Assembly: GCA_013372975.1 (NCBI GenBank)
Contig: JABXIS010000021.1
Span: 33,232-97,231 of the forward strand
Direction of reading: 5' to 3'
From: Alphaproteobacteria bacterium
GTDB lineage: Bacteria > Pseudomonadota > Alphaproteobacteria > Sphingomonadales > Kordiimonadaceae
DNA length: 64,000 nucleotides
Positions 8,378 to 17,509 of the stretch are shown piece after piece; position 1 is the stretch's first letter; the number at the start of each line of letters is the position of its first letter. The position numbers and the translations under genes were made by a program. The notes beneath the pieces were generated by a model, which worked only from the letters and a program-made list of their open reading frames with translations, did no database searches and was not told the DNA's origin.

Positions 8378-8710
8378 TCAGGCGGGTGCAGCCTCACTGT
8401 CCACAGCACCGGCAGACCAGAAAATCGCCAGATGCGAAACCGGATCGAACCGCAATAATTTGAAGGGCCCTCGATAGGTTTTCTCGCCGTTCGATATTTC
8501 TAGTGATAAAGCGCACAGCTCTGTAGAGGCCTGTGTCAGGGTGGCTTCCTCACCTTCCGGTGTTTCTGAAAGTTCGCCCATAACCACCAGGCCGCGACCT
8601 TCTGCCATATGTGGCATAGCGCTATGGCGTACTGCATAAGCGCTTACAGCCCCCAGGGGATGGCGGTGGGCGTCATCGTCGATCCTGTCGATCTTGAATG
8701 CGGGTGCCAT
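8378..8710 (-). CDS. Hypothetical protein, 110 aa
   Basis: Not recognised. It is a small soluble, mostly acidic protein with no signal peptide or membrane segment. Its middle (LCALSLEISNGEKTY, GPFKLLRFDPVSHLAIFW) looks like alternating beta strands. A GGAGAAG site 5-6 nt before the ATG at 8710 supports translation. It faces the GFA gene and lies upstream of the dapE terminus with about 130 bp between. No function is proposed. Confidence 0.65.
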   Translation of the reverse strand: MAPAFKIDRIDDDAHRHPLGAVSAYAVRHSAMPHMAEGRGLVVMGELSETPEGEEATLTQASTELCALSLEISNGEKTYRGPFKLLRFDPVSHLAIFWSAGAVDSEAAPA

Positions 8711-8838
8711 ATGGCTTCTCCATCGTCTCGATTGCTATCGTCACTCGGCGTATAGCCTATCCCCCGATACGGTTTGTGGACCGTATTCCTTGATATTTAG
8801 AATAGGCTTCTGAGGTTAGCGTCGAAACTAGAAAGAAT

Positions 8839-9987
8839 TTAGGTGGCTTGCCCAAGAAGGCGCGCGATCACGTCTTCATAGATATCGGTGAGTGCTTCGA
8901 TGTCTGCCACCGCCACATGTTCGTCGATCTTGTGCATGGTGGCGCCCACGAGACCAAACTCGACCACAGGACACATATCCTTGATGAAGCGTGCATCTGA
9001 TGTGCCGCCGGTGGTCGACAGTTCCGGTATTACGCCAAGGCGGGAGTGAGCCGCGCCTTGAACTGCGTCTGAAAGCGCTCCCGCCGGTGTGAGGAAGCTA
9101 TCGCCTGAAAGCCACCAGTCGATCTCATAGTCCACGCCCGCGGTTTCCATGCGCCGGGTCAGTTCCGCACGCAGGGCTTCAGGGGTGAATTCGTTATTGA
9201 AGCGGACATTGAAGCGGGCCTTGGCCTCCGCCGGGATCACATTGTGGCTGTCGTTACCGACATGCACATTCACGATCTCGAGGTTTGATGGCTGGAAGCG
9301 GTCGTTGCCGCTGTCGAGCGGGCCTTCCAGCGTGGCCAGCAGCTTCACCATGTTGGGGATGGGGTTCTCGGCCATATGCGGGTAGGCCACATGGCCCTGA
9401 ATGCCCTTCACCGTTACGATGCCGTGCAGGCTGCCGCGCCGCCCGATCTTGATCATCTGGCCCATTTCAGTGGGGTTTGTTGGCTCACCCACCAGACACA
9501 TATCGATTTTCTCGCCGCGCTCTTGCATCCAATTGAGCACCTTTTTGGTGCCGTTCACGGCATCGCCCTCTTCGTCGCCTGTGATCAGGAGCGAGAGGGA
9601 GCCGTTGGGCTCGACCTTGGTGAGCGTTCGTTCGATGGCCACCACAAAGGCAGCGATGGCGGATTTCATGTCAGACGCGCCGCGTCCCCAAAGCTGGCCA
9701 TCGCGCACTTCCGCCGCGAACGGGTCCACTGTCCAATGGTCAGCCGCTCCCACCGGCACCACATCGGTATGGCCTGCAAAACAGAAGTTTGGTGCCGCCG
9801 AACCGCGCCGGGCATACAAGTTGGGCACTGGCGCATAGCCTTCTTCTTCGAACACCAGTTTGTGGCATTCAAACCCCATCTCCCCAAGGATGCTGGCCAA
9901 AAGGTCAAGCGCATCGCCCGTGTCGGGTGTGACGCTTTCATGCCGGATCAGCGATTGGCTCAGGGAGATCGGGTCAAGTTTGGTCAT
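8839..9987 (-). CDS. dapE: Succinyl-diaminopimelate desuccinylase
   Basis: 382 aa M20 metallohydrolase. It releases succinate from N-succinyl-LL-diaminopimelate in the succinylase branch of lysine and peptidoglycan synthesis. The di-zinc site is visible: H73 in AGHTDVVP, D106 in GRGASDMK, E139-E140 in TGDEEGD, and a C-terminal His in the KIDEHV segment. TGGTSDARF near the end is a DapE mark. It begins 2 nt after dapD ends, so the two are cotranscribed as dapD-dapE. Confidence 0.96.
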   Translation of the reverse strand: MTKLDPISLSQSLIRHESVTPDTGDALDLLASILGEMGFECHKLVFEEEGYAPVPNLYARRGSAAPNFCFAGHTDVVPVGAADHWTVDPFAAEVRDGQLWGRGASDMKSAIAAFVVAIERTLTKVEPNGSLSLLITGDEEGDAVNGTKKVLNWMQERGEKIDMCLVGEPTNPTEMGQMIKIGRRGSLHGIVTVKGIQGHVAYPHMAENPIPNMVKLLATLEGPLDSGNDRFQPSNLEIVNVHVGNDSHNVIPAEAKARFNVRFNNEFTPEALRAELTRRMETAGVDYEIDWWLSGDSFLTPAGALSDAVQGAAHSRLGVIPELSTTGGTSDARFIKDMCPVVEFGLVGATMHKIDEHVAVADIEALTDIYEDVIARLLGQAT

Positions 9988-9989
9988 GC

Positions 9990-10829
9990 CTAGTCTCTGA
10001 GAAGTTCGTTGATGGAGGTTTTGGACCGGGTGCGTTCGTCCACGCGTTTCACGATCACGGCGCAGGCGAGGCTCGGGCCCGGTGTGCCGTCCTTGAGTGG
10101 CTTGCCAGGCAGGGCGCCGGGTACCACAACGCTGTAGGCAGGCACACGGCCCATGAACACCTCGCCGGTTTCCCGGTCAACCACCTTTGTGGAAGCGCCA
10201 AGGAACACACCCATGGATAGTACGGCGCCCTCTTCCACAACGACACCTTCAGCCACTTCAGACCGGGCGCCAATAAAGCAATTGTCTTCAATGATCACGG
10301 GGCCAGCCTGCAGGGGTTCGAGCACGCCGCCGATGCCAGCGCCGCCGGAGATATGTACATTCTTGCCGATCTGCGCGCAGGAACCAACAGTAGCCCAGGT
10401 ATCAACCATGGTGCCTTCGTCCACATAGGCGCCCAGGTTCACGAAGGATGGCATCAAGACAACACCTTTGCCAATGAAGGCCGAGCGGCGCACGATCGAC
10501 CCCGGTACGGCACGGAAACCTGCCTCGGAAAACTGATCTGCACCCCAACCTTCAAATTTGGAAGGTACCTTGTCCCACCAGTTGGTATTTTCGCCGGGGC
10601 CGCCTTTGATGGCTTCCATGTCATTGAGGCGGAAGGAAAGCAGCACGGCTTTTTTCAGCCACTGGTTCACAACCCATTCACCACTTTCCTTGGTGGCCAC
10701 ACGGGCTTCACCCGCATCCAGGAGGCCGAGCGCGGTATCAACAGCATCGCGGACTTCGCCCTTGGTGGCCGCATTCACCTGATCGCGGTTGTCAAAAGCA
10801 TCGTTGATGATTGTCTCTAGCTGGCTCAT
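9990..10829 (-). CDS. dapD: Tetrahydrodipicolinate N-succinyltransferase
   Basis: About 279 aa. DapD transfers succinate from succinyl-CoA to tetrahydrodipicolinate, giving the substrate route that DapE later completes. The N-terminal helical part ([13 protein letters not shown]) leads into a left-handed beta-helix of hexapeptide repeats ([20 protein letters not shown], then [13 protein letters not shown]). Start is taken at 10829, 8 nt after AAGGAC; the frame runs on to 10874 without support. Promoter is probably in the 105-bp gap that follows the HAD gene. Confidence 0.96.
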   Translation of the reverse strand: MSQLETIINDAFDNRDQVNAATKGEVRDAVDTALGLLDAGEARVATKESGEWVVNQWLKKAVLLSFRLNDMEAIKGGPGENTNWWDKVPSKFEGWGADQFSEAGFRAVPGSIVRRSAFIGKGVVLMPSFVNLGAYVDEGTMVDTWATVGSCAQIGKNVHISGGAGIGGVLEPLQAGPVIIEDNCFIGARSEVAEGVVVEEGAVLSMGVFLGASTKVVDRETGEVFMGRVPAYSVVVPGALPGKPLKDGTPGPSLACAVIVKRVDERTRSKTSINELLRD

Positions 10830-10934
10830 GGGCGTGTCCTTACCGGTTACTCGTTTTGAAAATCGCAAGAACAATAGCGTCCGGTGCCTTCAAGTCAATC
10901 TGCTGAAAGCCCCGAATGCCCTAGAATTCCTTAC

Positions 10935-11627
10935 TTACCGGTTTAAAAAAGCGTGCAGCCAACGGGAAAGATTGTCGGTTTCAGCGTGCACTGTATCGGG
11001 ATCATGATCGGCTTCACCCCATATACTGCCCGTGTTGATCCACACGGTTGCCATGCCAAGCCTGTGGGCTGGAATGAGGTTGCGGGCCATATCTTCAAAC
11101 ATGACCGCGCGCTTCGGGTCAATGCCATATTTGGAGATAAACTGGTCGTAAACCTCGGGCTTGGGCTTGGGTTCCAGCTTGGCTTCATGGATGTCGAAGA
11201 TGTCTTCAAACTGATCGTCGATGCCCAGGCGTTTCAAAACTTGCGAGGCGTATTTTTCGTCCGCGTTGGTGAACACCACTTTCCGGCCTTGAAGTTTTTC
11301 GATGGCTGCGCGCAGGTGATCATCGCGTTCTATGGGCGAAAAATCGATGTCGTGCACGCTGTCCAGATAATGATGGGGGTCAACGCTATGGTGCGCCATC
11401 AGGCCCTTCAGGGTGGTGCCATGTTCCAGCAGATATTGTTTCTGAACCTTCCGCGCATCAGTTGCGTTCATGCCAAGAAGTGATTGCACATATTCGCCGA
11501 TTTTTGTGTCAATCTGGCTGAAGAGATTGCATTCGGCGGCATATAGCGTGTTATCGAGATCGAATACCCAGACATCGCGTGGGCTATCAAAAGTAGGATG
11601 AAAAGTGTGTTTTGTTTGTTCTTGCAT
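10935..11627 (-). CDS. HAD-family pyrimidine 5'-nucleotidase
   Basis: 230 aa HAD hydrolase of the SDT1/PHM8-like group, which dephosphorylates UMP, CMP and similar monophosphates. Motif I FDLDNTLY has D23 and D25; motif II is in KVVFTNAD; motif III/IV is KPKPEVYDQF followed by AVMFEDMARNL. The cap is the small helical type (GTTLKGLMAHH, YLDSVHDIDF). It lies upstream of dapD on the same strand, but with 105 bp between them it may have its own transcript. Exact substrate is inferred from family. Confidence 0.85.
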   Translation of the reverse strand: MQEQTKHTFHPTFDSPRDVWVFDLDNTLYAAECNLFSQIDTKIGEYVQSLLGMNATDARKVQKQYLLEHGTTLKGLMAHHSVDPHHYLDSVHDIDFSPIERDDHLRAAIEKLQGRKVVFTNADEKYASQVLKRLGIDDQFEDIFDIHEAKLEPKPKPEVYDQFISKYGIDPKRAVMFEDMARNLIPAHRLGMATVWINTGSIWGEADHDPDTVHAETDNLSRWLHAFLNR

Positions 11628-11691
11628 GGTTTCACTGATTATGCGCTTTAAGCCATTAAATCTACATTAACCCTGCTCAGAATAGTTTTTT

Positions 11692-13416
11692 ATGGGGAAA
11701 TCGAATGGTTTGGTGCAAACTATTCGAAACGAAAGGGAAATTGTGGCACCTCAGGCAAAAGAAAGACCGAATATCAGCGGTCTGGGCGGATCAAAATCCA
11801 GCGCGTTTCGGGTGAGCGCCAGCGGAGATGTTCTTGACCAGAGCACAACTGCGGACGCTCTCGTAACGCTGTGGAATGCTGATGAAGGCGCATTGCACGA
11901 GGTTGTGCATGAAGCGCTAACGTCAGGGTTGCCCACAGATGCCCGGATCGAGGACGGTGCAGGCGCCACTTATTGGATTGTGGCCGTGCCGCAGGGCGAA
12001 GAATGCGTTGTCGTAACGCGTGATACCACTTTGCCCGATAAGGTAACCGAAGCGCTTCTGAGAAGCCGCACAATGCTGAAGGAGCTGCTGGACGCGTCTG
12101 TTGATGTGGCCTTCGAGCTGGACCCGGAGGGTGTTTTTCGGTTTGTTTCGCCACATACAGCCTTTGGTGCGCAAACCGAGGCTTGGCTTGGCCACAGTGC
12201 CACCCAGATTTTCTGGCCAAATGGCGACGCGCCCGTACGCAATCCGTTTGCTGCCAGGACAAAAAGCCAGTTTGATAACGTACCAGTTGTTTTCTCCGGC
12301 ACTGAAAAGCGTTGGCTGCATTTCAACGTGCACCCAATTGTAGGGCCGGGTGGGGATTTGCTGGGCCTTCGTGGTACTTGCCGGGACATGACCAAACGGT
12401 TCATGGCCGCGCGCAAGACCAAACAGGATGGCCTGCGGTTCATGCTGTTGCAGCGGATCACAGGGCTTCTAAACACCATTGAAAGTGCTGACGACCTTCT
12501 CGATAGCGCCTCCAGTACACTGCAGGAAGTGCTGCGGGCCGATATGGTTTGGGCCGCGGTTCACTATGAGCAAGGACTGGTGCCAAGTTCCATCGTGGGG
12601 ACCTACCGTGAGATTGTTGACCTGGAAGGCATCTGGACACGGCTCAAGAAAGCGGATGCATCCGTGATCGAAGTGGCAGGTGCTGGCAGGCAGCATCTGG
12701 CGCTGATGATGCGCAGGGGGGAACGTGATCTGGGCATGATGGTCGTAAGCCGCGACACAGAAGTAAGCCCATGGTCAGATCAGGAAATCGAACTGCTTTC
12801 GGGTGTGGTTGATGTATTGACGGCAGCTTTTGGCAAGGCAGAGCTTATTGAAACCCTCTATCGGCTTTCCAGCAATGACGAACTGACGGGATTGATGAAT
12901 CGCCGTGCGCTGACCGACACAATTGAAAGACGCCTCAAGCACCAAAGCCGGACAGGCCTATCAGGTTGTTTTGTGTTCATCGATCTGGATTTCTTCAAGG
13001 AAGTGAATGACACCCTTGGCCACAAAGCTGGCGATGACGCCCTCAAGATGGTGGCGGCAAAAATGCAGGCCATGATCCGTCCTTGCGATTATGCGGGCCG
13101 ATATGGTGGTGACGAATTTGTGGTTTGGCTTGAGGATATGCAAGCCGATGTGGCGGCAGAGAAGATACGAGCGCTGTTGGATGAAATGCCGAATATCCGT
13201 GAAGAGATTGGTGCTGCAGATTTGCGGCTGTGTGCATCTGTTGGCATATGCCAGTCTTTGCCGGGGAAGGACCTGTCCTTTGCCGAGCTGGCTGATATAG
13301 CAGATAGCACACTTTATGAAGTGAAACAGGCGGGCAAAGGCGATATCGCCATTACAAAACGTGATGAAGACGCTTCCGAGGGCGCAGTGAAAGAGGATGC
13401 AGAGTATGTTGGGTAA
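11692..13416 (+). CDS. PAS-GAF-GGDEF diguanylate cyclase
   Basis: 574 aa, predicted cytoplasmic (no membrane segment). A degenerate N-terminal sensor part is followed by a PAS domain at about 130-240 (VDVAFELDPEGVFRFVSP), a GAF-like domain at about 255-395, and a GGDEF domain at about 400-550. The catalytic motif GGDEF is intact near 472-476, and RPCD five residues before it is the product-inhibition I-site, so an active, feedback-regulated c-di-GMP synthase is expected. Its stop lies 11 nt inside the next gene, so the DUF2336 protein is coupled to it. The signal sensed is unknown. Confidence 0.9.
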   Translation: MGKSNGLVQTIRNEREIVAPQAKERPNISGLGGSKSSAFRVSASGDVLDQSTTADALVTLWNADEGALHEVVHEALTSGLPTDARIEDGAGATYWIVAVPQGEECVVVTRDTTLPDKVTEALLRSRTMLKELLDASVDVAFELDPEGVFRFVSPHTAFGAQTEAWLGHSATQIFWPNGDAPVRNPFAARTKSQFDNVPVVFSGTEKRWLHFNVHPIVGPGGDLLGLRGTCRDMTKRFMAARKTKQDGLRFMLLQRITGLLNTIESADDLLDSASSTLQEVLRADMVWAAVHYEQGLVPSSIVGTYREIVDLEGIWTRLKKADASVIEVAGAGRQHLALMMRRGERDLGMMVVSRDTEVSPWSDQEIELLSGVVDVLTAAFGKAELIETLYRLSSNDELTGLMNRRALTDTIERRLKHQSRTGLSGCFVFIDLDFFKEVNDTLGHKAGDDALKMVAAKMQAMIRPCDYAGRYGGDEFVVWLEDMQADVAAEKIRALLDEMPNIREEIGAADLRLCASVGICQSLPGKDLSFAELADIADSTLYEVKQAGKGDIAITKRDEDASEGAVKEDAEYVG

Positions 13417-14689
13417 GCTTAAATCACTCTTTGGAGGGGATAAGGCCGGTAAAAAGGGCGTCGTTTTGCCAGCGACACTGACCAAAGAGGCGGAGCAGCA
13501 GATCCTCAAGGACGGTTCGCAGGATCAGAAGCAGGCATTGGCCAAGCGTACAGATGCGCGCCCTGAAGTCCTCTATTTTCTGGCAGAAGACGCTTCCCCC
13601 GAAATTCGCCGTGCAATTGCGCAAAACCCCTCCACTCCCATACAGGCTGCAGAGAAGCTGACCAGCGATGAGGATGAAGAGGTGCGGTCAGAACTTGCGC
13701 GCAAGATTGGCCGTTTGGTGCCTGGGCTGGAACCCGGCGAGCAAACCGCCCTTCGGGAAAAAGCAATCAGCATTCTGGAATCCCTCGCAGCAGATCAGCT
13801 ACCCAAGGTGCGGGCCTATGTGGCGGAGGAAATCAAAAGTGCTGACGGTGTGCCGAAAGGGCTGGTTGACAAGCTGGCACGAGACGTTGAGGAAATTGTC
13901 TGTGGCCCGATCCTGCAATATTCCCCGCTTTTGAATGATGACGACCTGCGCGAGATCATTGCCGCAGGTGTATCCGGTGGCGCGCTGAAGTCCATCGCCA
14001 GCCGTGCGCTTGTTAGCGAAGATGTTTCCGCCGATATTGCCGCGACACTGGATGTGCCAGCGATAGCAGCCCTTCTGACCAACACCAACGCCCAAATTCG
14101 CGAAGACACACTTGATCAGATCATTGATCATGCCCAAACGGTTGAAGATCTGCATGCGCCTGTTGCCCTGCGGCCGCAGCTTTCCATTCGGGCGATGAAG
14201 CGGGTGGCCGGATTTGTTGCCTCGGCCCTCGTACATGCCATGATGGAGCAAGCTGACCTACCGGAAGATCAGGCCGAAGAACTGCTTGAGCGTGTGCGCG
14301 ACCGGTTGCAAACCGAACGTGTGGGCGAAGATGAAGAAAAGGAGTTGGCCAAGCAGGCCATGTCCTATTTCGAGCAGGGCGTGCTTGATGACAAATTCAT
14401 CCATGAACAGATTGAAGCCAACAGGCGAGAGCTTCTGTTGCAATGCCTGGCAGTGATGGCTGATATCCCGGCCAAGACGGTGCGCCAGATTATCCATTCC
14501 AAAAGTGGTCGTGCCGTAACAGCGTTAGCGTGGAAGGCGGGACTTGGCATGCGGACTGCTTATGAGCTGCAAACCAAATATGCATTGGTGCCTACGGCTC
14601 AGCTGCTTAGCGCCAAAGAAGGCAACAAATATCCGATTGATGACAACGAATTGGATTGGCACCTGAGCTATTTTGTTGAGCAGGCCTAA
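13406..14689 (+). CDS. DUF2336 domain protein
   Basis: About 427 aa. An alpha-helical, HEAT-like repeat protein (SPEIRRAIAQNP, EVRSELARKIG) that matches the alphaproteobacterial DUF2336 family. No enzymatic motif is seen. The ATG at 13406 overlaps the diguanylate cyclase by 11 nt and has AGAGG about 9 nt upstream; the ATG at 13397 is too close to that site. The tight coupling suggests that the two proteins work together, possibly with DUF2336 as scaffold or c-di-GMP effector, but that is inference. Confidence 0.85.
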   Translation: MLGKLKSLFGGDKAGKKGVVLPATLTKEAEQQILKDGSQDQKQALAKRTDARPEVLYFLAEDASPEIRRAIAQNPSTPIQAAEKLTSDEDEEVRSELARKIGRLVPGLEPGEQTALREKAISILESLAADQLPKVRAYVAEEIKSADGVPKGLVDKLARDVEEIVCGPILQYSPLLNDDDLREIIAAGVSGGALKSIASRALVSEDVSADIAATLDVPAIAALLTNTNAQIREDTLDQIIDHAQTVEDLHAPVALRPQLSIRAMKRVAGFVASALVHAMMEQADLPEDQAEELLERVRDRLQTERVGEDEEKELAKQAMSYFEQGVLDDKFIHEQIEANRRELLLQCLAVMADIPAKTVRQIIHSKSGRAVTALAWKAGLGMRTAYELQTKYALVPTAQLLSAKEGNKYPIDDNELDWHLSYFVEQA

Positions 14690-14696
14690 GCGTTGG

Positions 14697-14729
14697 GGAG
14701 ATGCAGCCTTGGCTGCACCTCGGTGTCTC
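14697..14729 (+). terminator. Hairpin between DUF2336 gene and repeat protein
   Basis: GAG, a mismatch and TGCAGCC pair with GGCTGCA, a mismatch and CTC around a very tight loop, in the 51-bp gap between converging genes. There is no T tract, so it is a probable but weak terminator. Confidence 0.45.
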
Positions 14730-14740
14730 GACAGAAATAA

Positions 14741-15583
14741 TCAAAACTCAATGGTCATGGATGCGAAATCGGCGATGCTGACACCATCGAGGTAGATGTC
14801 GTTACCATTGCCGGTTTCGATCAATACGCCATAAACGGTGCCATCTTCTGCAGCACTTTCCGTGGCGTGTGCCATAAGGCTTTCGATATCAGTGAAGTCG
14901 ATATGCGTGCCACTTAGGTCAAGCACATCGTCTGTGACATCGAAACCAGTGACGGTGTCGTTGCCGTGATCAGCCTTGAAAATAAACACATCGCTTTCTT
15001 CTGTCGCATAGAAGAAATCGTTGCCGGTGGTGCCTTCGCCGCCACCGTCAATGTTATTTTCAGGTATACTGATCAAACCGTCTTCACCGTCAATTGGTCC
15101 AGCTCCGTCACCGATGCCACCGTCCGGTTCAACCGGAATTGGGCCATCGATCGGGATTGGACCAGCACCGTCACCAATGCCACCGTCAGGCTCTACCGGA
15201 ATTGGATTATCCAATTCGCCAGTTCCTTCAGATGATACGGTATCGTCGCCACCGTCCAGTGGTTCCGCACCGTCACCGATGCCGCCGTCTGGTTCTACCG
15301 GAATAGGACCATCAAGCGGGCCCGCACCGTCGCCAATGCCACCGTCAGAATCGACGGGAATTGGCTCCCCGATTGGCCCAGCCCCATCGCCGATACCCCC
15401 ATCAGGCTCGACTGGAAGTGGATCAACCAGTTCATACAAAAGCGGAACACCGGACTCTGGTGATACAGGCCCCTCAAAGTGCAAGCTGAAATGGCTGTCG
15501 TCCCAAATCGGCTCTATCATGGCACCGGGAGCGGTAAAACCGCCGAGGCTCCCCGGAAACCATGCCCCTACTATATTGATCAA
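14741..15583 (-). CDS. Repeat-rich protein with type I secretion C-terminal module
   Basis: 280 aa. Residues 55-168 carry five copies of a Pro/Asp/Gly unit, PIPVEPDGGIGDGAGP with small changes, separated by short acidic linkers. The C-terminal ~95 residues (GTTGNDFF, HGNDTVTGFDVTDDVLDLS, IADFASMTIEF) resemble the end of RTX/serralysin-type proteins exported by type I secretion, and closely parallel the end of the protein at 44528-46711. No signal peptide is present, as expected for that route. Translation starts at TTG 15583, with AAGGAGAGG about 4-5 nt upstream. Function of the repeat is unknown; a surface or Ca2+-binding role is guesswork. Confidence 0.75.
   Translation of the reverse strand: MINIVGAWFPGSLGGFTAPGAMIEPIWDDSHFSLHFEGPVSPESGVPLLYELVDPLPVEPDGGIGDGAGPIGEPIPVDSDGGIGDGAGPLDGPIPVEPDGGIGDGAEPLDGGDDTVSSEGTGELDNPIPVEPDGGIGDGAGPIPIDGPIPVEPDGGIGDGAGPIDGEDGLISIPENNIDGGGEGTTGNDFFYATEESDVFIFKADHGNDTVTGFDVTDDVLDLSGTHIDFTDIESLMAHATESAAEDGTVYGVLIETGNGNDIYLDGVSIADFASMTIEF
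15080..15421 (-). repeat. Five tandem Pro-Asp-Gly coding repeats
   Basis: Five units of 16 core residues (P[IL]PV[ED][PS]DGGIGDGA[GE]P) within the gene at 14741-15583. The gap between units 3 and 4 is longer (about 18 residues) than the others (3-5). The DNA repeats are imperfect at third positions, so the array is not newly expanded, but slippage or recombination could still change copy number. The composition also keeps the opposite strand open, giving a long spurious frame. Confidence 0.85.
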
Positions 15584-15619
15584 AATACCTCTCCTTTTTT
15601 GATCTATAGCGTCCCAAAT

Positions 15620-15640
15620 GCCAGCGCAGGTTGCGCTGGC
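15620..15640 (-). terminator. Perfect 9-bp hairpin after argB
   Basis: GCCAGCGCA at 15620-15628 pairs perfectly with 15632-15640 around a 3-base loop, about 90 bp past the argB stop and 37 bp before the repeat-protein start. A short ATTT follows on the minus strand. It probably separates argB from the downstream gene. Confidence 0.6.
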
Positions 15641-15732
15641 GGGGGCATCATCGGGGAGGTGTCATGAACCATATATGAACGCGAAGTTCAGAAAGGCATT
15701 CAGGTTTGTTCAGATGGAAATAAATCTTTGGT

Positions 15733-16635
15733 TTAGGCTCGGATCAGGGTACCTGCACCGCGTTCTGTGAAGATTTCAAGAAGGATCGCGTGGGTTACCC
15801 GGCCATCCAGAATAACCGCGCCATTCACGCCTTTGGTCACTGCGTTCACACAGGTTTCCACTTTTGGCATCATGCCGCCCGTGATTGTGCCGTCGGCCAC
15901 AAGCTCATCTATATCCTCGCCAGTCAATTCGGTAAGCAGTTCCCCATCTTTGCTGAGAACGCCGGCTACGTCTGTCAGCAAAAAGAAGCGGCGTGCCCCA
16001 AGGGCCCCCGCAATGGCTCCCGCCATTGTGTCGGCGTTGATATTGTAGGTATTGCCGTCAGCGCCCGCCGCGATCGGTGATATCACCGGGATAATACCGT
16101 TGGCGATACTTTGCTTGATAATGGTTGGGTCAACATGCGTTGGTTCACCCACAAAACCAAAGTCGATTACCTTTTCGATATTGCTGTCAGGGTCCGGTTT
16201 TGTACGTTCCATCTTTGTGGCCGTAACAAGTGAACTATCTTTGCCCGAAAGCCCGATGGCACGCCCACCTACGGAATTAATGTCTGCCACAATGGATTTA
16301 CAGATTGAACCACACAGAACCATTTCGGCAATATCAACAGTGGCCTTGCAGGTAACGCGCAAGCCGTCGACAAACTCTGTCTGGATCGACAGTTTCTTGA
16401 GCATTTCACCAATTTGTGGCCCGCCGCCATGCACAACAACCGGGTTGATACCAACCTGCTTCAGAAGCGTGATGTCTTGTGCAAATTGTTTTGCCAGTGC
16501 GGGGTCGCCCATGGCATGGCCGCCGTATTTGATTACGAAGGTCTCGCCCGCGTATTTGCGCATGTAGGGCAACGCTTCCACAAGCGTTGCGGCTTTTTTC
16601 TGAAGTTTCTTCTTGTCGCGGTCCACGATGATCAT
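15733..16635 (-). CDS. argB: Acetylglutamate kinase
   Basis: 300 aa, the usual length. ArgB phosphorylates N-acetylglutamate in the cyclic arginine pathway. The amino-acid-kinase fold is clear: [39 protein letters not shown], and [22 protein letters not shown] at the C-terminus. The extended N-terminal helix ([16 protein letters not shown]) is typical of arginine-inhibited hexameric enzymes, so feedback control is likely. It is not clustered with argH (54.6 kb). Confidence 0.96.
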   Translation of the reverse strand: MIIVDRDKKKLQKKAATLVEALPYMRKYAGETFVIKYGGHAMGDPALAKQFAQDITLLKQVGINPVVVHGGGPQIGEMLKKLSIQTEFVDGLRVTCKATVDIAEMVLCGSICKSIVADINSVGGRAIGLSGKDSSLVTATKMERTKPDPDSNIEKVIDFGFVGEPTHVDPTIIKQSIANGIIPVISPIAAGADGNTYNINADTMAGAIAGALGARRFFLLTDVAGVLSKDGELLTELTGEDIDELVADGTITGGMMPKVETCVNAVTKGVNGAVILDGRVTHAILLEIFTERGAGTLIRA

Positions 16636-16689
16636 GACCTTTGTTCCGTGAAAAAGATGTGACAGAATCGTTTAAGGCCAAGGCGGCCC

Positions 16690-17406
16690 CTAGTCAAACC
16701 TGTAACCACCAAAATTTGTAGGCCGGTCGTCAGTCAGCATCACCCCAAGTGTCATCAGGATTTCTGACGCATAATAGGTTACCCAAACGATATAGCCTGT
16801 CCAGGCTGGCACATCCATAAACTGGTCTGCACCAAGAAGAGCATCGGAAATCACGAACAGGATGGCCCCGATACCAGTGAGGCGAAAAGGGAATTTGCTA
16901 AGAAGCGCTGTTGTTGCCATTGCCGTCAGAATGGCCGTATAGGCAAACACATACATGCGCATATCGCCAAGGCTGTCATACATGAAATAGCCAGCCAGGA
17001 AGGCAAACAACCACAATAGCGATGCCAGTCGAACAGGAAGGGTGCCCACTTCATCAAATGGACGCCTGTTCGAAATATACAGCACAATGAAAATGATATG
17101 GGCGACCATGAAGCCCATAAGCCCACGCAGGAAAGCCTGTTCGTGCGGCCAGGCGATCAATATATCACCTGCGACAGATGCGGCGAGCGCAAGAAACAGG
17201 AGCGCATGGCCAAAGGTGCGAACATTCACAGCAACAAACAGGGCAAGGAAGCTGACGGCGCTGGCCTTGGTCAAAATCTGCCAGAGCGTGCCGTCAGGGT
17301 ACCAGCCGCCACCATAGAGAACAGCGCCAACAAGCGACAAAACGATAAAACTTTGTCCGATGGCCTCAAGGACCGGGCGTTTGCGTCGGCTGAAAATACG
17401 TGTCAC
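16690..17406 (-). CDS. YhhN/TMEM86-type lysoplasmalogenase-like membrane protein
   Basis: 238 aa with about seven or eight hydrophobic segments. The AGDILIAW and FVISDALLGADQF motifs carry the conserved acidic residues of the YhhN family, whose animal and some bacterial members cleave the vinyl-ether bond of lysoplasmalogens. Start is GTG at 17406, 8 nt after GAGGAGG. It lies about 55 nt downstream of argB's start on the same strand and is separate from argB. Enzyme activity for this protein is inferred from the family only. Confidence 0.75.
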   Translation of the reverse strand: MTRIFSRRKRPVLEAIGQSFIVLSLVGAVLYGGGWYPDGTLWQILTKASAVSFLALFVAVNVRTFGHALLFLALAASVAGDILIAWPHEQAFLRGLMGFMVAHIIFIVLYISNRRPFDEVGTLPVRLASLLWLFAFLAGYFMYDSLGDMRMYVFAYTAILTAMATTALLSKFPFRLTGIGAILFVISDALLGADQFMDVPAWTGYIVWVTYYASEILMTLGVMLTDDRPTNFGGYRFD

Positions 17407-17509
17407 CAGAATGTCCTCCTCATGCCACTATAGGCACGACAGGTCGATAGCCACAAGTCTTTGATTCAAATGTAGCAATCATTGTCGGCGCAGGCAAATT
17501 GCAATGCGT

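Noticed and set aside
15021..15602. 193-aa Pro/Ser-rich frame on the + strand, opposite the repeat protein
   Set aside because: It is the antisense of the Pro-Asp-Gly repeats, with no ribosome site or domain. The minus-strand gene has a strong site and an export module.
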